From AWTP1-13 sp963840075 (lineage in GTDB: Bacteria; Pseudomonadota; Alphaproteobacteria; Rhizobiales; Hyphomicrobiaceae): a DNA stretch of 64,000 nucleotides. Made by a program: the position numbers and the translations under genes. The DNA is taken from NCBI GenBank assembly GCA_963840075.1, contig CAWIXS010000001.1:124001-188000 (forward strand), in the 5' to 3' direction. The notes under the pieces were generated by a model. It saw only the letters and a program-made list of their open reading frames with translations. It ran no database searches and was not told where the DNA came from. This document shows positions 26,834-34,445 of this stretch, one piece after another (within the stretch, counting starts at the first letter, position 1; each line of letters begins with the position of its first letter).

Positions 26834-26914
26834 GCGGATCAGCCGCAGGCGTAATCCGCCGTTTCCTCGGTGCATCGGCGGATTAGGGGCTTCGCGCTGA
26901 TCCGCCTGCAAGCT
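26834..26914. repeat. Palindromic element, family E
   Basis: GGCGGATCAGC at left, AATCCGCCG / CGGCGGATTA in the middle and GCTGATCCGCC at right: two nested dyads over about 80 bp. REP-like design, single copy in the window, after qor. Confidence 0.8.
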
Positions 26915-27061
26915 GCGAGGTGCGAGGAGGTCGCAGGGGGAGATATGGCCGAGTACGTGGCAGGAGCAGCTTGCCCCTGGCGCTGCCTTCTCGCGGTGGT
27001 GCGACCGGTTTCGGCGAGCAGAGCAGGCTTGCGGCTCGACAGGCGATGCAAGCGCGGTCCG

Positions 27062-28093
27062 ATGGTCGCGCTCTTGCTTCTCTGCACCACACTTGCCCTC
27101 GCTGCACCTGCCCGTGCAGAGCACTCGTTCAAGTTCGCGTCGGTCTCCGAGGGGAGACAGCTTCTTGCGGCGCGCGACTCGTTCGTCGAAGCAATGAGCC
27201 AATTCGACCGGGCATTCAGATTGAGAGCCGACAGAGAAATATCCGAGAGCGAGTACTTGGCATTCGTTGAGCAAAGCGTTCTGGAATGGGAGAGCAAAGA
27301 AAGAAGCATCATCGAGTGCACTCTCCAGCAGATCGGCCCGGCACTGTCGCGACTCTTCACTCCGTCTCGAGAGCCCATCTACCTCATCAAGACGACGGGG
27401 AAGGCGGAGCTCGGTTCCGCGTACACTCGCGGCAATGCGATCGTCCTTCAAAGGTGGGTGTTCGCCCTGGACCAGCGGAACCTTCGCCGGATATTGGCAC
27501 ACGAGTTCTTTCACATATTCTCGCGCAACAATCCGAAGCTCAGGCAAGCCCTCTATGAAGCGATTGGATTTCAACATTGCGGAAAGGTCGAGTTTCCCGT
27601 CGCGTTGCACTCGCGCATGCTTGCGAATCCCGACGCTCCCAGGAACGAGCACTGTATCCGCGTAAGTATTTCAGGAAAGCAGGTCTGGGCGGTTCCGGTC
27701 TTCTATTCCCCGAGACTCTTCTATTCCCCCAAGCAGGACAATCCGGGCGTGGAGCATTTCACATTCGCACTCATGTTGGTCGAGAAAGACAGCCTCCCGG
27801 GCGTTGCGCGCCCGATCCGCCCCGCCGACGGGCCCTTGCTGGCCCGCGCCGAGCAGGTCTCCGGCTTCTTCGAGCAGGTGGGGCGCAACACGAGCTACAT
27901 CATCCACCCTGAGGAGATCCTCGCGGAGAACGCGGCGTTGCTCGCGATGGGTGAAACCAGCGTCCCGTCACCCGAGATCCTGAGCCGGATGCAGAGGCTG
28001 CTCGAAGCAGCCCGTGTCGGCAATCCGGCTCCGGGAAAGAGCGCGCGGGAGGACTCGCGCACACCGACAAGCGATTGCGCGAAATCCCGGTGA
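27062..28093 (+). CDS. Secreted protein with HExxH zinc-protease-like motif
   Basis: A 343-residue protein with a clear signal peptide from ATG 27062 (MVALLLLCTTLALAAPARA). HEFFHIF at residues 147-153 fits the zinc-metallopeptidase HExxH motif (His147, Glu148, His151), in an otherwise unfamiliar protein; a third metal ligand cannot be named with certainty. Hydrophobic and Tyr-rich strands follow (PVFYSPRLFYSP, VEHFTFALMLVEKD). The exported product could be a periplasmic peptidase. An ATG at 26945 has a better ribosome site (AGGGGGAG) but would bury the signal peptide behind 39 residues. Confidence 0.68.
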   Translation: MVALLLLCTTLALAAPARAEHSFKFASVSEGRQLLAARDSFVEAMSQFDRAFRLRADREISESEYLAFVEQSVLEWESKERSIIECTLQQIGPALSRLFTPSREPIYLIKTTGKAELGSAYTRGNAIVLQRWVFALDQRNLRRILAHEFFHIFSRNNPKLRQALYEAIGFQHCGKVEFPVALHSRMLANPDAPRNEHCIRVSISGKQVWAVPVFYSPRLFYSPKQDNPGVEHFTFALMLVEKDSLPGVARPIRPADGPLLARAEQVSGFFEQVGRNTSYIIHPEEILAENAALLAMGETSVPSPEILSRMQRLLEAARVGNPAPGKSAREDSRTPTSDCAKSR

Positions 28094-28304
28094 TACACTC
28101 GGGCCCCCGCGCTGCTTGGGCACGAGGGAGGGACTTGCCGCTATTGGCCGAGCACGGGCAAGTCCCGCATGGCCGCAATGCGTCGCCGCGGCGACGATGT
28201 GAGACCCCCGTCCCATTGTCGGCGCTCACGCGAGTTGCTTTCCGCCCGGCCCGCCAGAGGCTAACCTCCGCCGCGCGCAGCACAGCAGCCAAAGGACCGC
28301 ACGC

Positions 28305-29015
28305 ATGTCCCAAAGGCCCATCGAGCTCTACTACTGGCCCACGCCCAACGGGCACAAGATCTCCATCATGCTGGAGGAGTGCGGGCTGCCCTACCAGATC
28401 AAGCCCGTCAACATCGGGCGCGGCGACCAGTTCAAGCCCGAGTTCCTCGCCATCTCGCCCAACAACCGCATGCCGGCCATCGTCGATCCCGACGGCCCCG
28501 GCGGGCAGCCGATCTCGGTGTTCGAATCCGGCGCCATCCTGCAGTACCTCGGCCGCAAGACCGCCCAGTTCTATCCCGCCGACGAGCGCCGGCGCGTCGA
28601 GGTCGAGGAGTGGCTCTACTGGCAGATGGCCAACCTCGGTCCCAACGCCGGCAACTGCCACCACTTCCGCAACTACGCACCCGAGAAGGTGCCCTACGGC
28701 ATCGACCGCTTCACCAACGAGGTGAACCGGCTCTACGGCGTCATGAACACCCGCCTCGCCGACCGCCTGTTCCTGGCGGGGGACTATTCCATCGCCGACA
28801 TGGCGAGCTACCCCTGGGTGCGGCCCTACAAGAACCAGGGCCAGGACATCGCCGAGTTCGCGAACCTCGAGAGGTGGTACCAGCGCATGCGCGAGCGCCC
28901 CGCAGTCGCCAGGGGCGTCAAGGCCGGCGAGGAGCTGCGCTCGGAGGCCTACAGCCTCGCCACCGACAAGGACGCGCAGAAGGTCCTGTTCGGCCAGCGC
29001 GCACGCAAGGGTTGA
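28305..29015 (+). CDS. Glutathione S-transferase, YfcG/Ure2-like (Nu class)
   Basis: A 236-residue protein with the Nu-class N-terminal pattern IELYYWPTPNGHKISIMLEE, SPNNRMPAIVDPDG (cis-Pro) and VFESGAILQYLG, as in E. coli YfcG. These enzymes lack an active-site Cys near the N-terminus and act as glutathione-dependent disulfide reductases. The C-terminal helical domain carries FLAGDYSIADMASYPWV. Stands alone; no clear promoter. Confidence 0.9.
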   Translation: MSQRPIELYYWPTPNGHKISIMLEECGLPYQIKPVNIGRGDQFKPEFLAISPNNRMPAIVDPDGPGGQPISVFESGAILQYLGRKTAQFYPADERRRVEVEEWLYWQMANLGPNAGNCHHFRNYAPEKVPYGIDRFTNEVNRLYGVMNTRLADRLFLAGDYSIADMASYPWVRPYKNQGQDIAEFANLERWYQRMRERPAVARGVKAGEELRSEAYSLATDKDAQKVLFGQRARKG

Positions 29016-29299
29016 GCCGGCCGCCGCCTGCTGCCGACGGCTTCGAGGGCCCGGCCGAGCGGCTCGACCGGGAAGCCGGCTGCCGGCCATCACCGAGCAT
29101 TATGTGACGATTTGGCTGAACAACGTCTGGTCGCGGAAACGACCTTTAGGCTACAACTCGGAGGGTTGCTACGCTACAGGCTTCAAGGTTGATACGCCAA
29201 AGGCTCGTGCGCGAGCGTGCCACGTCCGCTGCTCCTTGCGAGCAACCCATGGAGGTGGGGCCCGAGGCGGATGACCTGCCTATCATAGGGAGAGAAGGC

Positions 29300-30469
29300 A
29301 TGCGACAGCACGCATCATCAGCCGAGCCGAAGGGCGCGACGAGACGAACGACCAGACGGAACTGCGCGGTTGCGGGCGTCGCTCTCGCCCTGGCGATGGT
29401 CGTCACCGCCGCGCTCACCCTCGTTTCCCCGGCGCTCGCGCAATCACGCACCCTCAAGATGCAGTCGACGTGGCCTGCGAGCCTCACGCTGCAGGACAAC
29501 TTCAAGTTCTTCGCCGAGCGCGTCGACAAGCTGACCGGCGGCGCGCTGAAGATCGAGGTGAACGCCGCCGGCCAGATCGTGCCGCCGTTCGAGATCCTCG
29601 ACGCCACGCACAAGAAGGTCATCGATGGCGGCCACGGCATCTCCTACTACTGGGTCGGCAAGAGCAAGGCGGCCACGCTGTTCTCCAACACGCCGGCCGG
29701 CATCGTCGGCATGGACCACATGGACTTCCTGGGGTGGATCTATGAAGGCGGCGGCCTCGACCTGTGGTGGGAGTTCTACACCAAGGAGCTGAAGCTCAAC
29801 GTCATCGCCTTCCCGATCCTGCCGGCGAGCCCACAGGCGCTCGGCTGGTTCAAGCGGCCGATCCAGACGGTCGAGGACTTCAAGGGCATGAAGTGCCGCC
29901 AGACCGGCATCGTCGCCGAGCTCTACAAGCGCATGGGCCAGAACACGGTGAACATGCCCGGCGGCGAGATCGTTCCCGCGGCCGAGCGCGGCACCATCGA
30001 CTGCGCCGAATGGGTGGGCGGCATCGAGGATCTGCGCCTCGGCCTGCCGCAGGTGTGGAAATACCACTATACGCCGGGCATGCACGAGAGCGCCTCGATC
30101 GGCGAGCTGATCATCAACAGCGAGGTGTGGGCGAGCCTGCCGGCGCAGCAGCAGGAGGCGATCCGCTCGGCCACCACCGAGACCTTCGTGCGATGGTGGG
30201 TGAAGTGGACCAAGCAGAACGCGGAGGCCCTCGAGGAGATGCAGACCAAGCATGGCACGCAGATCCTGAACACGCCGCGCGAGATCCTGATCGAGACCTT
30301 GAAGACCTGGGACGCGATGGCGAAGGAGGAGAGCGCTGCCAACCCGTTCTTCAAGAAGGTGTACGACTCGCAGAAGGCCTACGCGGCGAAGGTGATCCCG
30401 GCGCGGCGCTTCATGTTCCCGCCGTACTCGTTCGCGGCGAACTACTACTTCCCGCCGGCAACGAAATAG
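29300..30469 (+). CDS. TRAP transporter substrate-binding protein (DctP family), orphan
   Basis: A 389-residue periplasmic protein. A long leader (VAGVALALAMVVTAALTLVS, cleavage near ALAQ) follows an Arg-rich stretch (TRRTTRRNC). Mature DctP-family motifs: LKMQSTWPASLTLQDNFKFF, FKGMKCRQTGIVAELYKRMG (the conserved Arg that binds carboxylate) and AERGTIDCAEWVGGIEDLRL. Likely binds an organic or keto acid. No DctQ or DctM membrane gene is nearby, so it must borrow a distant permease. ATG at 29300 with GGGAGAGAAGG upstream. Confidence 0.9.
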   Translation: MRQHASSAEPKGATRRTTRRNCAVAGVALALAMVVTAALTLVSPALAQSRTLKMQSTWPASLTLQDNFKFFAERVDKLTGGALKIEVNAAGQIVPPFEILDATHKKVIDGGHGISYYWVGKSKAATLFSNTPAGIVGMDHMDFLGWIYEGGGLDLWWEFYTKELKLNVIAFPILPASPQALGWFKRPIQTVEDFKGMKCRQTGIVAELYKRMGQNTVNMPGGEIVPAAERGTIDCAEWVGGIEDLRLGLPQVWKYHYTPGMHESASIGELIINSEVWASLPAQQQEAIRSATTETFVRWWVKWTKQNAEALEEMQTKHGTQILNTPREILIETLKTWDAMAKEESAANPFFKKVYDSQKAYAAKVIPARRFMFPPYSFAANYYFPPATK

Positions 30470-30487
30470 CCGGCGCAGGGCGTCGCA

Positions 30488-30514
30488 GGTGTCAGACCCT
30501 CCGGGTCTGACACC
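30488..30514. repeat. Palindromic element, family A copy 7
   Basis: The same 27-bp dyad as copy 2 (GGTGTCAGACC / GGTCTGACACC around CTCCG), 18 bases after the TRAP gene stop. Confidence 0.92.
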
Positions 30515-30617
30515 GAATCCCCCGCACCGCACAGCAAGGCCTTGATCATCAGGCGCGCGTCTGATGAAAGCAGGGCACAATGATCGCCACGGACCTGTCC
30601 GGGCGGGAGGAAGCACC

Positions 30618-31784
30618 ATGCCCGAGCCCATCATCACCTGCGTCGAGGACCTGCGTCTGCTGGCCAAGCGGCGGGTGCCCAGGATGTTCTACGACTACGC
30701 CGACTCCGGCGCCTGGACCGAGAGCACCTACCGCGCCAACGAGGCCGACTTCCAGCGCGTCTATTTGCGCCAGCGTGTCGGCATCGACTTCTCCAACCGC
30801 AATCTCGCCTCGACCATGGTGGGCCAGCCGGTCGCCATGCCGGTGGCGCTGGCCCCGGTCGGCATGACCGGCATGCAGCATGCGGACGGCGAGATCCTGG
30901 CGGCGCGCGCCGCCGCCGCGGCCGGGGTGCCGTTCACGCTCTCCACCATGAGCATCTGCTCGATCGAGGACGTGGCGGAGGCGACGGCCAAGCCGTTCTG
31001 GTTCCAGCTCTACGTGATGCGCGACCGCGAGTTCAACGACCGCCTGATCGGCCGCGCCAAGGCCGCGGGCTGCTCGGCGCTGGTGCTGACGCTCGACCTG
31101 CAGATCCTCGCCCAGCGCAACAAGGACATCAAGAACGGCCTCACGGCGCCGCCGCGCATGACGCTCGCCAACATCGTCGACATCGGCACCAAGCCGCGCT
31201 GGTGGCTCGGCATGCTCGGCACCCGGCGGCGCACCTTCCGTAACATCGTCGGGCACGCGCCGGGGGTCGGCAACACGCGTGCGCTGGCGTCGTGGACCAA
31301 CGAGCAGTTCGACCCCACGCTCAACTGGGACGACGTGAAGCGCATCAAGGACCGCTGGGGCGGCAAGCTGATCCTCAAGGGCATCCTCGATGCGGAGGAT
31401 GCCGTGATCGCCGCCCGGAGCGGCGCCGACGGCCTGATCGTGTCGAACCACGGCGGGCGCCAGCTCGACGGCACGATCTCCTCGGTCGCCGCCCTGCGGC
31501 CCATCGCCGAGGCCGTGGGTGACCGCATCGAGGTGTTCATGGACGGCGGGGTGCGCAGCGGCCAGGACGTGCTGAAGGCGCTGGCGCTGGGGGCCAAGGG
31601 CGTGTTCATCGGCCGCGCCTACGTCTACGGGCTGGGGGCGATGGGCGAGGCGGGCGTCGCCAAGGCGCTCGAGTGCATCCGGCGCGAGCTCGACGTCACC
31701 ATGGCTCTGTGCGGCCTGCGCGACGTGCGACTGGCCGGTCCCGACAACCTGGTGCGGGGTAGGGAGGTGGCGAGCAGCGCGTAG
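30618..31784 (+). CDS. FMN-dependent alpha-hydroxy-acid oxidase/dehydrogenase
   Basis: A 388-residue flavoprotein that oxidises an L-2-hydroxy acid. VPRMFYDYADSGAWTESTYR at the N-terminus, PVALAPVGMTGMQHADGE (FMN site), KGILDAEDAV (catalytic-side Lys), SNHGGRQLDG (catalytic His and Arg) and FMDGGVRSGQDVLKALALGA (FMN phosphate) are all conserved. It could be L-lactate dehydrogenase (LldD) or glycolate/mandelate type. GGGAGGAAG precedes ATG 30618. Together with the TRAP binding protein upstream it may serve hydroxy-acid uptake and oxidation. Confidence 0.92.
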   Translation: MPEPIITCVEDLRLLAKRRVPRMFYDYADSGAWTESTYRANEADFQRVYLRQRVGIDFSNRNLASTMVGQPVAMPVALAPVGMTGMQHADGEILAARAAAAAGVPFTLSTMSICSIEDVAEATAKPFWFQLYVMRDREFNDRLIGRAKAAGCSALVLTLDLQILAQRNKDIKNGLTAPPRMTLANIVDIGTKPRWWLGMLGTRRRTFRNIVGHAPGVGNTRALASWTNEQFDPTLNWDDVKRIKDRWGGKLILKGILDAEDAVIAARSGADGLIVSNHGGRQLDGTISSVAALRPIAEAVGDRIEVFMDGGVRSGQDVLKALALGAKGVFIGRAYVYGLGAMGEAGVAKALECIRRELDVTMALCGLRDVRLAGPDNLVRGREVASSA

Positions 31785-31970
31785 GGGAGAACGGGCGCGC
31801 AGGCGAAATGGGTCGCCGTCGCTGCCCCTGCTTGTCTGCTCGTCTGCGCCGCTTTGCCACGCTCGCGCGCACCCGCGCCCAGGTCGGGGGCCTGTCCTCG
31901 GCATGACGCCGCCTCCCGCAGGAGGACCGCAAGAGCCCAAGGGGAGGGATGGATGCGGACGGCGCGCCGC
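31785..31970. other. Gap between converging genes
   Basis: About 190 bases with no gene. CCTCCCGCAGGAGG near 31910 could form a short hairpin serving as a shared end signal. Confidence 0.3.
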
Positions 31971-33296
31971 TCACGGGCCCAGGTTGCGGAGCGCGGCGTC
32001 GAACCTGGAAAGGTCGGCGCGCCATTGCGCCTGGTAGTCGGCGATGCGCGCCAGACGGGCGATGATCGCGCGGCCCTGCTCCAGGTGCTCGCGGGCGGCG
32101 TCGTCGCGGCCGCAGTGGGCCTCCAGGGTGCCGACCTTGTGGCAGCTCGCCGCCAGGTCACGCTGCCATCCCGTGCGCATCGGCTCGGCCTCCGCCGCCG
32201 CCACGGCGATCTCGAGCCCGCGGCGCCAGGCGGCGAGCGCCTCGTCGGTCTTGCCCTTGGCCAGCAGCACGTCGCCGATGCGGTCGAGGCTCGCGGAGAC
32301 GTCCCAGCGCCGCTCCGGCCGGTCGGGCTCGCGCTGCATGAGAGTCTCTGCGAGCCCCAGGCCGCGCTGGAAGCTCTCGATGGCGCCGTCGAGGTCGCCC
32401 TTGACATCGAGCGCCTCGCCCACCCGGTCGTGCGCTACCGACAGGTCGTGCTGCCAGCGCGGGTTGGCCGGGTCGCGCACAGCCAGGGCCTGCGAGAGGG
32501 TGAGGCTCTTGCGGTAGCTCTCGAGGGCCAGGTCGATCTGCCCGGCGGCCAGCAGGAAATCGCCGATGCGGTCGTGCGTCACCGAGGCGTCGCGCTGCCA
32601 GCGCGGGTTGTCCGGCTCCCGCTCCGCCAGCGCCGTCACCTCGCCCTGGGCCGCCTCGTAGGCGGCGAGCGCCTCCTCGCGCGCACCCCTGGCGAGCAGC
32701 ACGTCGCCCAGCATGGTGGCGGCGCGATACCGGATCGCCTCGCCGCCCTCCCTGCCTTCGGCGAGGCCCATCTGGCGCCGGAACGCGGCCTCGGCGGCCT
32801 CGAGCTTGCCGCTGCGCAAATAGAGCACGCCCAGCAGCATCTGCAGGTCCGGGTCGTCGGGGGCCAGATCGGCGGCTCTCATGTAGGCCTGCAGCGCATC
32901 GCGCGTGCCGTCGACGAGCGACAGCGCACCGAGCTGGCGCCATTGCCCGGCCTCGCTGCCGTTGAGCTTGCCGTTGCCGTTGAGGCGCCGGCGCAGGATC
33001 TGCCGCGCCGCGCCGCGCTGCCAGCCGGCTTCGGGCAGCACCGACCTCGCGGCCTCCTCGATGTCGGCCTCGATGGCCTCGCTGGCGCCCACTGTCGGCC
33101 CCGCTGCGGCCTCTGCGAAGGGCTCCGCGGGCTCCGCCAGACGCAGGCGCAGCCGCTCCTTCAGGAAGGCAACGCCGTCTGGCCGGCGCGCGCCACGCTC
33201 GCCGGCACGCCGGCGCCACAGGAGGCGGAGGGCGCCGCCTGCCAGCGCGAGAAGGATACCACCAGCAACACCATAGAGCAGCCCTGCAACGTCCAT
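31971..33296 (-). CDS. Membrane-anchored TPR protein
   Basis: A 441-residue protein with one N-terminal membrane helix (LLYGVAGGILLALAGGALRL) and a mostly alpha-helical body. At least three long repeats of about 50 residues share the form ER(D/E)P-x-NPRWQ-x-D-x-SV-x-HDRIGD-x-LLA-x-G (for example DPANPRWQHDLSVAHDRVGE and EPDNPRWQRDASVTHDRIGD), the extended tetratricopeptide type common in rhizobia. A shorter classic TPR (PDLQMLLGVLYLRSGKLEAA) precedes them. Function unknown; probably a scaffold facing the cytoplasm or periplasm. Confidence 0.85.
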   Translation of the reverse strand: MDVAGLLYGVAGGILLALAGGALRLLWRRRAGERGARRPDGVAFLKERLRLRLAEPAEPFAEAAAGPTVGASEAIEADIEEAARSVLPEAGWQRGAARQILRRRLNGNGKLNGSEAGQWRQLGALSLVDGTRDALQAYMRAADLAPDDPDLQMLLGVLYLRSGKLEAAEAAFRRQMGLAEGREGGEAIRYRAATMLGDVLLARGAREEALAAYEAAQGEVTALAEREPDNPRWQRDASVTHDRIGDFLLAAGQIDLALESYRKSLTLSQALAVRDPANPRWQHDLSVAHDRVGEALDVKGDLDGAIESFQRGLGLAETLMQREPDRPERRWDVSASLDRIGDVLLAKGKTDEALAAWRRGLEIAVAAAEAEPMRTGWQRDLAASCHKVGTLEAHCGRDDAAREHLEQGRAIIARLARIADYQAQWRADLSRFDAALRNLGP

Positions 33297-33380
33297 CCCT
33301 CCCCCGTTGTGGCAGACGGCCTACGACGCTTCGCTCCCGAGCTTCCTTGGACTACCGCTCGCGCGTTGCCTTTGCTTGCA

Positions 33381-34358
33381 TCAGCCCGGCAGCGGAATGA
33401 GCTCCTTCTCGTCGCCCGGCACAAGGGCAAAGCGACCGGCGCGCCAGTCCTCCCGCGCCTCAGCGATGCGCTCCTGGGAGGAGGCAACGAAATTCCACCA
33501 GATGTGGCGCGGCCCGTCCATGGGCTCGCCGCCCAGCACCGTCAGGCGCGCCGGCGATACCGCCTCGATGGAGATCGGGTCGCCGGGCCTGAAGACGAGG
33601 AGCCTCCCCTCGCCGAACCTGTCGCCGGCGATCTCGATCTCGCCCGCGGCGACATAGACGGCGCGCTCGTCGTAGTCGGGGTCGAGCGGCAGGACGGCGC
33701 CGGGCTCCAGCACCGCCTCGGCAAACAGGCTGGCGTGCGGAAAGGCGACGGGCGAGCGCGCGCCCCAGCCGCTGCCCATCACCACCCGCACGGCCTTGCC
33801 TTTGCCGGTGATGCGCGGCAGCTCGTCGACGCCGTGGTGCACGAAACCGGGGGCCTGATCCTCGTGGCTCCTGGGCAGCGCCGCCCAGGCCTGCATGCCG
33901 AACAGGCGCTTCTTCGACGCGCCGGCCGCCTGCTGCGCCTCGCCTTTGGCCTGCGCGAGGCCGTGCCCGCCGGTGACGAGGTTCGATTTGCCGGTCTCGC
34001 GCTCGGAATGCACGATGCCGCGCCCCGCCGTCATCAGGTTGACCTCGCCCGGCCTGATGGCGAGCGCCGAGCCCAGGCTGTCGCGGTGGAACACCTCGCC
34101 CTCGAACAGGTAGGTCACCGTGGCAAGCCCGATGTGGGGATGCGGGCGCACGTCGATGCCGTGGCCGATGAGGAACTCGGCCGGACCCATCTGATCGAGG
34201 AAGATGAAGGGCCCCACCATCTGCTTCTGGCCCGAGGGCAGGGCGCGGCGCACCTCGAAGCCGCCGATGTCGCGCGCCCTGGGCACGATCACGTGCTCGA
34301 TGGCCGAGCAGGAGAGACGATCGCCGGGGATGGGGTCTTGGCCGGGTTGCCAGCTCAT
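33381..34358 (-). CDS. Pirin family protein
   Basis: A 325-residue bicupin of the pirin family. The metal site motif RPHPHIGLATVTYLFEGE supplies His ligands, followed by HRDSLGSALAIRPGEVNLMT and RGIVHSERE. The C-terminal cupin has LFAEAVLEPGAVLPL. Bacterial pirins include quercetinase-like dioxygenases and regulators; no partner is suggested here. ATG at 34358. Confidence 0.92.
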   Translation of the reverse strand: MSWQPGQDPIPGDRLSCSAIEHVIVPRARDIGGFEVRRALPSGQKQMVGPFIFLDQMGPAEFLIGHGIDVRPHPHIGLATVTYLFEGEVFHRDSLGSALAIRPGEVNLMTAGRGIVHSERETGKSNLVTGGHGLAQAKGEAQQAAGASKKRLFGMQAWAALPRSHEDQAPGFVHHGVDELPRITGKGKAVRVVMGSGWGARSPVAFPHASLFAEAVLEPGAVLPLDPDYDERAVYVAAGEIEIAGDRFGEGRLLVFRPGDPISIEAVSPARLTVLGGEPMDGPRHIWWNFVASSQERIAEAREDWRAGRFALVPGDEKELIPLPG

Positions 34359-34445
34359 GGGCGCCGTCCTTCTCGTGCGTTGCGCCTCCAACTTAATGCC
34401 CGCAGGCGGACCTGGAAAGTGTCGAGGCGCACGCCTCCACGCCAA

